Below are positions 1-11,600 of a stretch of 48,390 nucleotides of DNA, piece by piece (the first letter of the stretch is position 1; each line of letters starts with the position of its first letter). This DNA is from Flavobacterium sp. UBA7665. Its GTDB lineage: Bacteria; Bacteroidota; Bacteroidia; Flavobacteriales; Flavobacteriaceae. The stretch lies in the NCBI GenBank assembly GCA_002483285.1, contig DLHP01000007.1, positions 1 to 48,390 of the forward strand, given 5' to 3'. The translations under genes were made by a program, and so were the position numbers. The notes under the pieces were generated by a model. It searched no databases. It saw nothing but the letters and a program-made list of their open reading frames with translations, and was not told the origin of the DNA.

Positions 1-30
1 GCAGCGATAGCCCCGATTGAAGTGAAAATC

Positions 31-59
31 CTTTTTGTTTTTTCTTTAAAAACAAAAAG
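31..59 (-). terminator. AT-rich hairpin after the small T9SS protein gene
   Basis: An inverted repeat of a C-T5-G-T-rich arm and its complement lies just beyond the stop codon of the minus-strand gene that ends at 95. It has almost no G+C pairs, so it is a weak terminator at best. It may instead be part of a dispersed intergenic repeat that occupies the first bases of the window. Confidence 0.35.
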
Positions 60-94
60 ATTGCAACGGAAAGCGGGAACCAGCTCCCAAAAAA

Positions 95-889
95 TCACTC
101 ATTCTCCACCAAAATCTTCTTCGCCACCTCACCATTCTCAGACTGCACCTTAATCAAATACGTACCGTTCGACAAGACTTGCGTCAACGGGAATTGCTCC
201 TGCAACTGGTCCTTGACAATCCACGAAGTAAGGCGTTGGCCCTGTACATCGTATACTTCTACGGAGTTGATGGCGTTGGTGGGTGAGTTGTTGCGAATAT
301 TGAGGATGTGTTCCCGATTGGCGAAACGTACTACGATGCCATCGCCGGCGTCAGGTTGGCGGGTACTCAGCAAAAGTGGGATTGCGAACCGCAACGAGAA
401 ACGATTGCTTACCGTTCCGGCTGGCATAAACAACTCAAGGTTCCCATCGAGCAGGTTGTGGTATTGGTTGGTGAGGCCGTCATGGATGTAAACCGGGACG
501 TTGGCGGCCAGGTTTTCTGTGTCGTCTAAGGTAAAACCGATGGTACCCGGAATCGCAGTCTTGACTTCGAGCGGGAAGATGCTGCTGGTTTCAAAATGGC
601 CAACGCCTTGAATGACGAGCCGGTAGTCGCCAAGTAGGAAGTACAGGTCGCTGGGTTGGTTGTCAATCTGCACCGCGTCATAACCGGGGTCGAAGTCGGC
701 GGTGGCGAGGTCATCCATGAAACCCAACAGCAATTGCCTGTGAAAGCCGTTGGCAGAATTGAACCCGACTCGGATTTTGATGAATTCGTCATCACCATGG
801 CGTTTTGCCACTTGTGCCTGCGAGAAAGTAGTCAGGAAAAGGCAGGCGAATGCCACTGCCTTTCCTAGGGAAAGTGTAGTTTTTTCCAT
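95..889 (-). CDS. small secreted protein with T9SS type A sorting domain
   Basis: This 264-residue protein has a signal peptide (about residues 1-26, ending SQAQ). It is followed directly by the module that forms the C-terminus of the two larger proteins encoded upstream on the same strand, with the shared phrases GFNSANGFHRQLLLGFM, DPGYDA and IDNQP. The last ~75 residues have the features of a type IX secretion sorting domain: a VEVYDVQGQ strand, a GTYLIKV strand and a basic, KKI-containing end. The protein is therefore a signal peptide fused to only the last module of its paralogues. It is probably exported across the inner membrane by Sec and across the outer membrane by T9SS. Its function is unknown. 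It could be a remnant of a larger paralogue created by deletion, but the reading frame is intact and ends in a proper sorting signal. Confidence 0.85.
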   Translation of the reverse strand: MEKTTLSLGKAVAFACLFLTTFSQAQVAKRHGDDEFIKIRVGFNSANGFHRQLLLGFMDDLATADFDPGYDAVQIDNQPSDLYFLLGDYRLVIQGVGHFETSSIFPLEVKTAIPGTIGFTLDDTENLAANVPVYIHDGLTNQYHNLLDGNLELFMPAGTVSNRFSLRFAIPLLLSTRQPDAGDGIVVRFANREHILNIRNNSPTNAINSVEVYDVQGQRLTSWIVKDQLQEQFPLTQVLSNGTYLIKVQSENGEVAKKILVENE

Positions 890-1040
890 TTTTTATAGGG
901 ATTTATGGTAGGCTTGGGACCTATTTTTTACTAAGACGAAAATACATAAATCCATTTTATTAAATCACAAAACGCGAATGTTTTCGATGAACTGCACGCA
1001 TTTTGTCCTTTGATTCTGGAGGAGGCGAAAACGGACATAA

Positions 1041-1069
1041 AAAAACCGCTCAAATGAACGGTTTTTTAA
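1041..1069 (-). terminator. rho-independent terminator
   Basis: The complementary arms A6-CCG and CGG-T6 flank a ten-base loop, with a T run on the minus strand side. It lies 19 bases beyond the stop codon of the 1442-residue protein gene and would end its transcript. Confidence 0.75.
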
Positions 1070-1087
1070 AGGGCTGTGGAAAATTGG

Positions 1088-4000
1088 TTATTTGATGATT
1101 ATTTTTTTCGAGCTATCGCCTTGCGAAGTGTGTACTTTAACCAGGTAGGTTCCGCTGCTGAGTTTACCCACTGGGATTTGTATCGACGTCGACTTTCCAT
1201 CGGCAACATTCCATCGGCTCACGGCTTGCCCAAGAACATTGAAGAGCGTCACCGATTCGATTTGCGAAACAGCACCCGACCGTAAAATAGTTAACATATT
1301 ATTGCCGTTGGTATAACGCACGTCGATTTGCGCGCCATCCGTCAGGAAATTGGCAGTTGCCAGTGTTGCATTGGCAAACCTCAGGGAGAATCGGTCATTA
1401 ATTGTCCCAGCCGGCAAATCCATCACAAAGGCGCTGTCACGAATATCATGGTAAGTATCGGTTGCATTGTCATGGATGTAGATCTGTTGTTCGGGATTGA
1501 AATTTTCTGTGCCGTCGAGCGTAAAACTTACCGTTCCTGCTGTAGCAATTTTCAACCCCAGCGGATACACTTTGCCCACATCGAAATGGCCCACACCTTG
1601 GATAACCAACGGCGAATCACCAGCGATAAAAACCATGTCATTGGGCTGGTTGTCTATGTGGATGGCATCATAGCCCGCATCGAGTCCATCAGTGGCGCGC
1701 GTGTCCATAAACCCGATCAAAAGCTGGCGGTGAAAACCGTTGTACGAGTTGAAGCCGAGCCTGATTTTCGCAAATAGCTCGTTTTGCGAAACAACATCTT
1801 CAAGATTACTGCTTTGTGTCACAACGGCCAATTGTTGCCTGAAAAGCACATTCGAATCGACGTTATCTTCTTTCGCAAAGACCCGCTGGCTGTTATCGAA
1901 CTGGATGTTTCCGCCCGTTGCGCTTCCGTAGAGTAGAAATCCTTGCCCAACAGGAATGTACCTTCCGGGTGTCCTAGTACTCGATCCGAGCCCGCTGATT
2001 CCGGCCGGGGAAACCGGAGGCGTCCCACCTACTAAAGTCCGAGCCGCATAACCGCCTTGATATTCAATCAAAATGTGCGAGGAATTGCTGGGGTAATGTT
2101 CCCAAAAGTAAATAGCGCCCGTTGTCGAAACGGTATTGGCAGTAATGAAAGCGTTGGCGTCGATTGCAGACGGATAGGGATTGCCACTTAAATTACCATT
2201 GTTGGCAGCCACCGGACTCAGGATTTCCCCGTTATTTGGTTTCCCGGTGAAGATGTAATTCTGCGTAGATCCCTCGCTACTACTGCCTTTCATGGTGAAC
2301 CCTTGAGAGGCGAAGAAGGATCCGTTGGGCCCGGCATACGTCCAATTGGCATAAATTGGGGTGAGGTTCTGGAATTTGAAAATCCAATAGGTACTTAACG
2401 TGATGGGGATCGTTGCACTGCTGTCATAACCGGTGGTCCAGTCCAGGTTTAGCGGATTCATCGGATCGGTTCCGTCGCGCATCACACTATTGACGCTAAA
2501 AGCATTGTTGTTGGAGGTGGTACTCAGGTTGCCCACCGGAGAACTCCAATAGTTGTAGTTGTACAGGTTGGCATGGCCTTGCTGGTCTCGTTCTATGGAG
2601 CCCGCGCTGTCTGGGGCCAAATCACTCTCGGCGGTTTGCACCAATTGCGATTTGCCTTGCAGGTCTATTTTGCCGTCGAGTTTCAGGTACCAATCGTTCT
2701 GTATTTTGGTGTCGTTGTTCATGGTTATGGTCGATGCCGAGTTGAGAAACAACGCCAAATCGACATTGTTCGCCACTTCGGTAATATCGTCGTTTACCAT
2801 GATGATAGACCAATCCTGGTCCATGATGTCCAATCCGCGAATGTCTTTCTGGGGATTGTCTACCGCCGTTGCAAAATCGCCCGCGCGTTCGGTTACAAAA
2901 GGCATCGGCGCTTGCTGTACGAATATGTCTTTGTTGTTAAAAATGCGCATGCCCGTTGCCGTATCGATTCCGGAGGTGGTGAGGTCGTCTATGATGTCAT
3001 CTTTATAAGCGTCCATACGGTAATAGCGCAGCAGATTGGCGTAGGGCAGTGCGCCAATGTCCTTTGGTACGATTGCCCCGCGAACCTGCGTCGCGTTGTC
3101 TTCTATCTCCTGATACACCATGCGTTGCAGCTGCGTATCGGTAAGTGCTACGTTGAAAATGCGGACTTCATCAATCTTGCCGTTGAAGTATTTGGTATTG
3201 ACTACCGGATTTTTGCCGATGGTGAGCAACGAGGCATCCGAAGCAATATTTCCGGTAACCGAACTGCTCGCCACCTTATTCCCGTTGAGGTACAAATGCA
3301 GCATCGCGCCGTCGTAAACTGCGCCCACATGATACCATTGCGACGTATTGAGCGCGGTGTCGGTATAAGAAAGGCTGCTGTTGTTGAGCGACACTTCGAT
3401 GTTTTTGGCTGCGGTTACCCGAAGTTGAAATTGTTCCTGGCCCACGATAACGCCTTCTCCCGAAAACGCATCATCCAAATCAATCCAAGCCATTGCAGTA
3501 GCTTGCGCGAGGCCACCTAAAACCGCTGTGCCTTGGCCGTAATCATTCCTGCCGTCGAAAACCAGGAAGAGCTTGCGGTCTAAATCCCTGGGCGAGCCAA
3601 TCGCGGCATCGTTGGTGTCGAATATATCGGGAATACCGTCTTTATCGGCGTCGGCGTTGGTGTCTATTTGCCCGTCACTGTCGGCGTCGAGACTGGCGTG
3701 TAAGCCGGCCACAATATCGTTGACGCCATTGTTGTCGGAGTCGAGCTGCATATAATTGGGATTGCCGAGGCCGTCGGTGTTTTGGGCATAAGCGCGGGCG
3801 ATGGTTCCGAATCCGGTGTGGTTGTCATACAAGTCGAGGATGCCGTCGCGATCGGTGTCGAGCAAATCGCCTTTGCCATCACCGTTAATGTCGCCGTCAC
3901 CATTGAACAAACCGGCTTCGTCTACATCAAAAAAGGTATCGTTGTCGGAGTCGAGGTCGAGGTAATCCCAAACCGTATCGGCATCGGTGTCTGGAATACT

Positions 4001-5416
4001 GTAAGTCCCGCCCGAAACCAGCGCATCGAGTGCCTCATTGAATCCGTTGCCATTGCCGTCCGACCAAAGCGCACCATTGGCAATATCCATCGTGGACGAG
4101 CCATTGCTATAAGCTTTGAATCCCGCTTCTTCAATGTCTGGAATGCCATCATTTTCATCGTCGAGGTCGAAAAGATTGGCCACGCCGTCGGCATCCGAAT
4201 CGCAGTACTGTTGCACAATTTTGATGTCGTCGAGCGCAAGGTCGTTTCCGCCACCGCCGGGCGCATTGTTTTTAAAGCGGATGATAAAGTCGGTGACGTT
4301 GCCCAGATTTACAGTGGTGGTGAACTCTTGCCAAACGCCTGTAGCACAGCTGTTGTCGGCCACGTTGCTGCTGCACCTACCCAAATCGCCGGTGTTGAAA
4401 GTAGACAGGACGGTGTTGGAAAGGTCGGTGAATTCTACGGTGATATTGGGCAAAATCGATGACGGATAAGTGGATTGCGCCATAATATTGAGCGCCCAAA
4501 AAGTATAAGTGATGGGTACATTGGGAATAACGCCGGTGATCGTAGTCTCGTAAAACGTACCCGCGGCAAAACTCGCATTGAAAATCGCCATGCGGCCATT
4601 GGTGTCGGCAGGCGTGTGGTCGGGGCCATCGTACCAGGCGAGGTCGCCGTGAATATTTTCGGGATCTAAAGCTGTACTGCCTGTGATTTTGTAATTGACA
4701 CAGTATTCGCCGTCGTCGAGGATGCGTGTGGTTTGGAACGGACAGCCCGGAGAATTGGCTCCGGCAATGCCATCTTCAAAACAATAAGTACAAGTGGCAC
4801 CGGGAATATTGATGTTAATGAGCCCTTTTGTGGTGCCGGTTCCGAAGGTTTCGTTGAGGAAAGTATATTCTACCGAACTTGCAAACGGAGACACCAAACA
4901 ACTGGTTTGCTCGGGAATGTCAAGGATGCCATCGTTGTCATCGTCGATGTCGAAATTGTCGGTGATGCCATCCTTATCGGTGTCGTAGTAGGTTTGCACG
5001 CCGAGGCCGCTGATGGCAAAATCGTAGGGATTTTCATCACTGTCGTCTGAATCGATGGAGATCACGGCATTTTTGACGCCGAGTACGGTTGGGTTAAATC
5101 CCACCTGAAAACTCGTAGAAGCTCCCGCGCCAACCACTGCAGCAGGCGGAGATAATAGCGAATAATCGGAGGCATTCACGCCCGAAAAGGCAATGGTGCC
5201 CAAATTCAGGCTTGCCGTTCCGGTGTTTTGGATGGTGTAGGTGACCGTGACCGAGCCGCTTCCTATAGATACCGACCCAAAATCGGTATGGTCGGCGCCG
5301 TTTGTGGTGTAATCGCCATCGGCAATGCTTAAAAAGTTGCCGATAACGTTGATTTCGGGTTGGCAATAGGCCGGAGCCGCAAAGGCCACGAGCCAGAAAA
5401 GTACTGTTTTTTTCAT
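1088..5416 (-). CDS. large T9SS-secreted multidomain surface protein with LamG-like domain
   Basis: This 1442-residue protein begins with a signal peptide (MKKTVLFWLVAFAAPAYCQ). A choice-of-anchor-D domain follows (about 20-140; IQNTGTASLNLG, SDENPYDFAISG). Next come acidic D-x-D-x-D-G repeats of the thrombospondin type-3 kind (about 140-170 and again 405-590) flanking a carbohydrate-binding-like region. A LamG/concanavalin-like domain (about 615-770; FDGRNDYG, WYHVGAVYDG, GKIDEVRIF) is next, then a long region shared with the neighbouring giant protein. It ends in a T9SS type A sorting domain with GTYLVKV and a final KKIIIK. The acidic repeats are expected to bind calcium, and the LamG fold usually binds glycans or protein ligands, so an adhesin or matrix role is likely but not shown. 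A TAACTTTG -7 element lies about 50 bases upstream. Confidence 0.9.
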   Translation of the reverse strand: MKKTVLFWLVAFAAPAYCQPEINVIGNFLSIADGDYTTNGADHTDFGSVSIGSGSVTVTYTIQNTGTASLNLGTIAFSGVNASDYSLLSPPAAVVGAGASTSFQVGFNPTVLGVKNAVISIDSDDSDENPYDFAISGLGVQTYYDTDKDGITDNFDIDDDNDGILDIPEQTSCLVSPFASSVEYTFLNETFGTGTTKGLININIPGATCTYCFEDGIAGANSPGCPFQTTRILDDGEYCVNYKITGSTALDPENIHGDLAWYDGPDHTPADTNGRMAIFNASFAAGTFYETTITGVIPNVPITYTFWALNIMAQSTYPSSILPNITVEFTDLSNTVLSTFNTGDLGRCSSNVADNSCATGVWQEFTTTVNLGNVTDFIIRFKNNAPGGGGNDLALDDIKIVQQYCDSDADGVANLFDLDDENDGIPDIEEAGFKAYSNGSSTMDIANGALWSDGNGNGFNEALDALVSGGTYSIPDTDADTVWDYLDLDSDNDTFFDVDEAGLFNGDGDINGDGKGDLLDTDRDGILDLYDNHTGFGTIARAYAQNTDGLGNPNYMQLDSDNNGVNDIVAGLHASLDADSDGQIDTNADADKDGIPDIFDTNDAAIGSPRDLDRKLFLVFDGRNDYGQGTAVLGGLAQATAMAWIDLDDAFSGEGVIVGQEQFQLRVTAAKNIEVSLNNSSLSYTDTALNTSQWYHVGAVYDGAMLHLYLNGNKVASSSVTGNIASDASLLTIGKNPVVNTKYFNGKIDEVRIFNVALTDTQLQRMVYQEIEDNATQVRGAIVPKDIGALPYANLLRYYRMDAYKDDIIDDLTTSGIDTATGMRIFNNKDIFVQQAPMPFVTERAGDFATAVDNPQKDIRGLDIMDQDWSIIMVNDDITEVANNVDLALFLNSASTITMNNDTKIQNDWYLKLDGKIDLQGKSQLVQTAESDLAPDSAGSIERDQQGHANLYNYNYWSSPVGNLSTTSNNNAFSVNSVMRDGTDPMNPLNLDWTTGYDSSATIPITLSTYWIFKFQNLTPIYANWTYAGPNGSFFASQGFTMKGSSSEGSTQNYIFTGKPNNGEILSPVAANNGNLSGNPYPSAIDANAFITANTVSTTGAIYFWEHYPSNSSHILIEYQGGYAARTLVGGTPPVSPAGISGLGSSTRTPGRYIPVGQGFLLYGSATGGNIQFDNSQRVFAKEDNVDSNVLFRQQLAVVTQSSNLEDVVSQNELFAKIRLGFNSYNGFHRQLLIGFMDTRATDGLDAGYDAIHIDNQPNDMVFIAGDSPLVIQGVGHFDVGKVYPLGLKIATAGTVSFTLDGTENFNPEQQIYIHDNATDTYHDIRDSAFVMDLPAGTINDRFSLRFANATLATANFLTDGAQIDVRYTNGNNMLTILRSGAVSQIESVTLFNVLGQAVSRWNVADGKSTSIQIPVGKLSSGTYLVKVHTSQGDSSKKIIIK

Positions 5417-5468
5417 AAGCCGTAGGATAAGTTTTAGTTTGGGTTTGGGGAAACGCGAACGTTATTCT

Positions 5469-5476
5469 CAAAGTTA
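5469..5476 (-). promoter_or_regulatory. candidate -7 element (TAACTTTG) of the 1442-residue protein gene
   Basis: TAACTTTG matches the Bacteroidota -7 consensus TAnnTTTG and lies 53 bases before the start codon. No TTG is seen at the usual 19-21-base distance, so only half of the promoter is supported. Confidence 0.4.
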
Positions 5477-5564
5477 AATAAAAACCATTTCCATATCCGA
5501 CCAAGAACGTTATATATCGATGAAGTACAAGTTAATTTAATATTTACAAATTTATTCCTACAAA

Positions 5565-5600
5565 TTATAAAAGCGAAAGCCTCTCGAGAGGAGAGGCTTT
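5565..5600 (-). terminator. rho-independent terminator of the giant surface protein gene
   Basis: A perfect 10-bp stem (AAAGCCTCTC paired with GAGAGGCTTT) with a five-base loop lies 26 bases past the stop codon. On the minus strand it is followed by CGCTTTTAT, a short T run. Confidence 0.75.
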
Positions 5601-5625
5601 GCATTGATTTGGGGCAAAAAGGGGT

Positions 5626-8600
5626 TTATCTGATGATGATCTTTTGGGAAACATCACCTTTTGTGGTGTGTACCTTTACGATGTAGGTTCCGGTACTTAC
5701 GTTGTTGACATGGATTTGAATTTTATCGTTGTCTTGGTCTTGTACATCCCATTTTTGGATAGACTGGCCAAGTACGTTATAAAGGTCTACCGAAATGACT
5801 TCAACACCTGCTTTTTTATTGATGATGCTGAGCATATTGTCGCTGTTGCTAAACAATACTGCCATGTCGTTTGCTGCAGCCACTTGGTTGGTACCCAATA
5901 GCGCTGGGTTTTCAAACCTGAGCGAGAAACGATCATTGAGTGTTCCTACGGGAAGGGTTACACGGTACGCTTCGTTACGGATATCATTATAGGTATCGGT
6001 TACGGCGTCATAGATGTAAATCTCTTGGTTCGCGTCGAAATTCTCAGTGTTGTCGAGTGTGAAATTCACTTCACCTTCTTGTCCGGTTTTCACGCTTAAC
6101 GGATACACTTTACTGGTGTTGAAATAACCGTCACCCTGGATCACAAAATTGTAACCTGGACCGATGAATACCATTTCGTTTGGCTGGTTGTCAATCTGTG
6201 GTGCATCGTAACCCGGATCGTAGTCTGGTGTAGCGTGCTCATTCATGAATCCTAGCAACAACTGTCTGTGGAATCCGTTGGCCGAGTTGAATCCTATCCT
6301 GATTTTTTCATAGACGTCTTCTGTTGGCACATCATCATTATTGTTGTTGGTAGCCAAAGGTCCTGCGGCGTTTCTGAACATTACATTCGATGAGGCATTG
6401 TCTTCTTTGACGAACAGACGCTGGCTGTTGTCGAATGTAATGGTTCCTCCGGTTGGGCTTCCGTAGATCAGGAATCCTTGTCCTACAGGAATGTATCTTC
6501 CAGGCGTTCTGGTGCTTGAACCCAATCCGCTGACACCTGCAGGAGAAACAGGGATTGATCCGCCTGTTAGGTTCCTGGCTGCATAACCACCTTGGTATTC
6601 CAATAGGTTGTGCGAGGTATTCGTTGAGAAATGCTCCCAGAAATATAGCGTACCGGTGATGGCAGACAGGTTGTCATTGATGAACTTGTTGGCATCGATT
6701 GCAGAGGCATACGGGTTACCGCTGAGGTTGGCGTTGTTGGCTGCAATTGGGCTGGTGATTACACCGTTGTTTGGTTTCCCTACAAAGGTATAGTTTTGGT
6801 TGGCCGTGGCAGCACCGCTTCCTTTCATGGTGTATCCTTGTCCTGGTGATAAGCTTCCGTTAGGGCCTACTGATGACCAGTTGGCGTAAATTGGGCTTAG
6901 GTTCTGGAATTTAAAGATCCAGTAGTTACTCAATGAGACCGGGCTGGTTGCCGAACCGTTGTAACCTGCAATCCAGTTGATGGGTTGGATGTTATTCGGG
7001 TCGGTACCGTCACGCAATACACCGTTAACAGTAAACGCATTGTTGTTGCTGGTGATGCTGGTGCTTCCGACAGGCGATGACCAATAGTTGTAGTTGAAGA
7101 TATTAGACTGGCCTTTTTGGTCTCTCTCGATAGAACCTGCACTGGTCACGTCAAGATCAGAATTTGTGGTCTGTACGAGTTGTGAAAGTCCCACAAGGTC
7201 AATTTTACCATCCAATTTGAGGTACCAATCGTTTTGAAGCTTGGTATCATTGGTCATGTTGATGGTTACACCTGGATCTACGAACAAGGCCAAGTCAATG
7301 CTGTTTCCGGTTTCGGTGATGTTGTGTTTCACCTGGATGATAGAGTAGTCGAACTCGGATACATCCAATCCTCGGATATCTCTGGTTGCATCGTGGACTG
7401 CTGTTGCAAATGTTCCTGTCCTTACGGTGGTGAATGGCATCGGCGCTTGTTGCACGTTGATTACTTTATGGTTGTACATTTTCATTCCGGTTCCGGTATC
7501 GATAGCACCCGTAGTCAAATCGTCTACGATGTCATCTTTATAGGCATCCATCCTGTAATATCTCAATACGTTTGTGAAAGGCAATGCGCCTATATCCTTA
7601 GGAACAATCGCTCCTCTAACTTGTGAAGCCGTATTCTGGATTTCCTGGTACACCATTCTTTCTACCTGGGTGTTAGTCAATTTTACATCAAAGACCCTCA
7701 CTTCGTCAATTTTACCTTTGAAGTAATCTGCGGCTGATGCCGGGTTTTTACCCAAAGTCAGTTTGGTGGCATCGGCAGCGATGGCTCCGGCAAGTGGTGT
7801 GCTGGTGACGACTTTACCGTTGAGGTAGAGCGTCAAGGTACCACCTCCGTAAGTAGCTGCTACGTGATACCATTGTGCGGTATTGAGCACGGCGGTTGTA
7901 GAAGGAGCCACAGGAACACTGTAGGTAAGTGTGGTTCCGTTTACGGTTGCCTGAAGCAATCTTGCACTAGAAATCTTGATGTGGAATCTTTCCTGACCCA
8001 CAACCACACCTGTTGTGCTGAATGCGCTGTTGAGGTCAATCCATGCCATTAGGGTAGCGTTGGATAATCCACCGAGCAACGGTACGTTTTCGGCATAGTC
8101 ATTTCGTCCGTCGAAATCAAGGAACAATTTCCTGTTCAAATCTCTTGGCGATCCTCTCAATACATCGTTGGTGTCAAAGATGTCAAGGATTCCGTCTTTA
8201 TCTGTATCTCCCGAACCATCGATTTTTCCGTCTCCGTTGGTATCAAAACTTCCGTACAATCCCGTCTGGATGTCATTAACACCGTCATCGTTCGAGTCAA
8301 GTTGCAAGAAGTCAGGAATAGTATTCGAGTCACTGTCTGAAGCGTAAGCCCTGGTCGTTGTCCCGAAGCTGGCCGAGTTATCGAAAAGGTTAAGCAATCC
8401 GTCACCATCAGTGTCGGCACCGTCTCCTTTACCGTCGTCATTGATGTCTCCGTCACCATTCAATAGGTTGGATTCATCTACATCCCATAGCGAATCATTG
8501 TCGCTGTCAAGATCGAGGTGATTGTATATAGTATCCCCGTCCGTGTCTGGAATTGAATACGTTGCGGCAGTGATTCTTGCATCGATATAGTCATTGAGTC

Positions 8601-11600
8601 CGTTGGTGTTGGTATCGCCCCAAGTGGCAGCACTGGTTCTGTCCATGGCCGATTTTCCGTTGCTGTACATTTTGAAACCGGCTTCTTCAATATCTGGAAT
8701 TCCATCATTGTCACTATCCACATCAAGGATATCGGCAACAGTATCTCCATCAGTATCAATACAATTCTGGTTGATGATGATCTGAACGTCATCAATAAAG
8801 TTACCATAAGACAATCCTCCTGTCGATGAAATGGCCGTGAAGGCTAAAACGATAGTGGTTTGACCTACAGGTATCGTGTAATTTCCTGAGTAAGAACCCC
8901 AAGCCGTGTTTCCGTCGGTCATGGTAGTAACGGTTGTAAGTGAAGCCAAATCAGGACCGAATCGTACGGCTGCTGTATCTGTACCCGATCTTCCTCTGTG
9001 CTTGATGGCCCAGCTGATCGATCCACCGGCACCGTTCAAACAAAACGTTTGGTAAAGGTTACCCGCTACGTTGGCGTTGAGTTCGGCAAACTGGTTCCCC
9101 GCAGCCGATGGTACTCCGTTGAATCCGGTACTCCAGATTTCGATGAAGTTTTCGGCGCTGTTGTTCCATCCCGTTACGTTTGCGGATGGTTCAATGCTGT
9201 AGGTTGACGCGCCAATTACGGGTGCTTCAAAACTACCGTTTACAAATGGGTCACTGATACAGGTACCACACTCTATAGTATCAAGAATACCGTCGTTGTC
9301 GTCGTCCTGATCCGCGTTATTTTCAATTCCGTCACTGTCGTTGTCCATCAAACCAGTTCCCTGGATGGCAAAGAAGTACGGGTTTTCGTCAGTATCGTTA
9401 TTTCCGATGTTGATTTGAGCCGATCTTGTAAATACCGCAGTTGGGTTGAAAGTCACCTGGAAGGTAGTACTTGAACCGGCACCGATAGTTAAGGTTCCTG
9501 GGTTGGCCGTTACCGTAAACTCCGAAGCGTTCAATCCTGAAATCGTAGGATTAGAGATTGTTAATGCAAGTGAACCGGTGTTTCTAATCGTGAAAGTACG
9601 GGTTACTGTGGCCAGGTTGATATCGGCTGGACCAAAATCTGATCCGTCAGAAATTGATGTTACCATATCGCCGCTGGCAATAGAAAGACCAAGTCCTTGT
9701 ACATCGATTTCTCTTGGCACACCTGTTCCCTGGATGCTAAAGTTGTAAGGATTCTCGGTGCTGTCGTTGTTCACGATAGAGAATGCGGCATTTCTTACAC
9801 CCAAAGCCGTTGGTAAAAACGTAATGGTAAAAGTTGTACTGCTAAAGGCTGCAACAGTGGCTGCTGGAGGCGTCGTCACGGTGAATTCTGCAGCGTTCGG
9901 CCCAGTGATGCTGTAAGCACCTAGCGTAAGGGTGATGTTACCATTGTTGTAGATGGTAAACGTACGTGTGCTGGCAGTAGAACTGAAATCGGTCCAGTCT
10001 GACGTACTTGGTGAATTGTCATTGTCGGCAATCGAGACCGCGTTTCCTTGGATATCGATTTCAGGAATCACCCCAAAACCTTGGATTGCATAGTTGTATG
10101 GGTTTTCGTCAGCGTCATTATTGGCGATGCTAATCGTAGCAACCCTTGAATTGATTGCTGTCGGGGCAAAAGTCACAACGAATGTGGTCGATCCAAAAGC
10201 AGGTACGGTAGCAGCCGGAAGCGTAGTCACGCTAAAGTCTGACGCATGTGTACCGCCAATAGTGATGGCTCCTATTGAAAGGGCGATGTTTCCTGAGTTG
10301 CGGATGGTATACGTCCTGGTTCCGGCAACGTTGCTAAAGTCGGTCCAATCGGCAAGCGATGGCGTAGCGTCTCCGTCAACGATAGTGGTGGCGTTTCCTT
10401 GTACTTCCATTTCCTGTGCCGAACCGGTTCCTTGGATCGCAAAATCGTAAGGATTTTCATCTCCATCGTTATTCACGATAGAAATGTCGGCCGTCCTGGT
10501 GCCCACGGCGGTTGGTGCAAAAGTCACTGTGAAAGTGGTGCTTGCGCCGATGGCAACGGTTGGGCTAGGTGATGTGGTCACTGTAAATTCTGAAGCATTG
10601 GCGCCAGAAATGGTGATGGTACCTACGGTTAATAACGCAGCACCTACATTTCGGATGGTAAAGGTACGGGTGGCGTTGGTTCCGAAGTCGGTCCAATCGG
10701 CTACTGTAGGCACGGTACTTCCGTCTACGATAGAAACCGCATTACCCTGGATATCAATTTCATTGTAATTAACTGTTGCAATGACTGGCGTCCTTGGCGT
10801 AGAAGCACAGATTCCGTTCACGGCTGATACATAGAAAGTAGTAGTTGTAGCAATTACCGGAGTGGTAAAGCTTGTTCCTGTTCCCATTGAAGTTCCGCCG
10901 GTAGGGACATCGTACCAGGTTAAGGTTCCGCCCGATGCCGTAGCACCCAACAATACCGTTCCTGATCCTGTTCTTGAACCTGGTGTTGTACCGGTAACAG
11001 TTACAGAAGGCGTGATGGTCAATGCTTTGGTTGAGGTGACGTTACCGCAAGGCGCATTCCCGAATGCAGTTAAGGTAAGTGTTACGCTTCCCGCAGTGAT
11101 ATCGGCAGCACTTGGCGTGTAGGTACAAGTAGTCAATGAATTGGCATTGGCAAAGGTACCGGTTCCAGTAGAAGTCCAGGCAATACTGTTATAGTTGGTA
11201 GCGCTTGATCCCGCTGTCACGTTAACCGCACCAGTAGCAGAACAAGTGGCAACCACTGTGCCGGCTACTGCAGTCGCAACAGCATTAATCGTCAATACTT
11301 TTGTTGAGACCACGGCAGGACAACCTGCGTTGGTAGCTGTTAAAGTCAAAGTGACGCTTCCTGCAGTTTTATCTGCTGCGCTTGGCGTATAAGTACAAGC
11401 ACTTAGTGAATTGGCATTGGCAAAAGTACCGGTTCCGCTTGAGGTCCAGGCCACGGCAGTGTGGTTGGTAGCGCTCGCGCCAGCAGTAATATTAAGAGAA
11501 GCAGTAGTAGCACACATCGTCAAGGCAGTTCCTGCAACAGCCGTCATTACCCTGCTGATGTTGAGGGTTTTCGTGGCAGTTGCGTTTCCGCATGGCGTGT

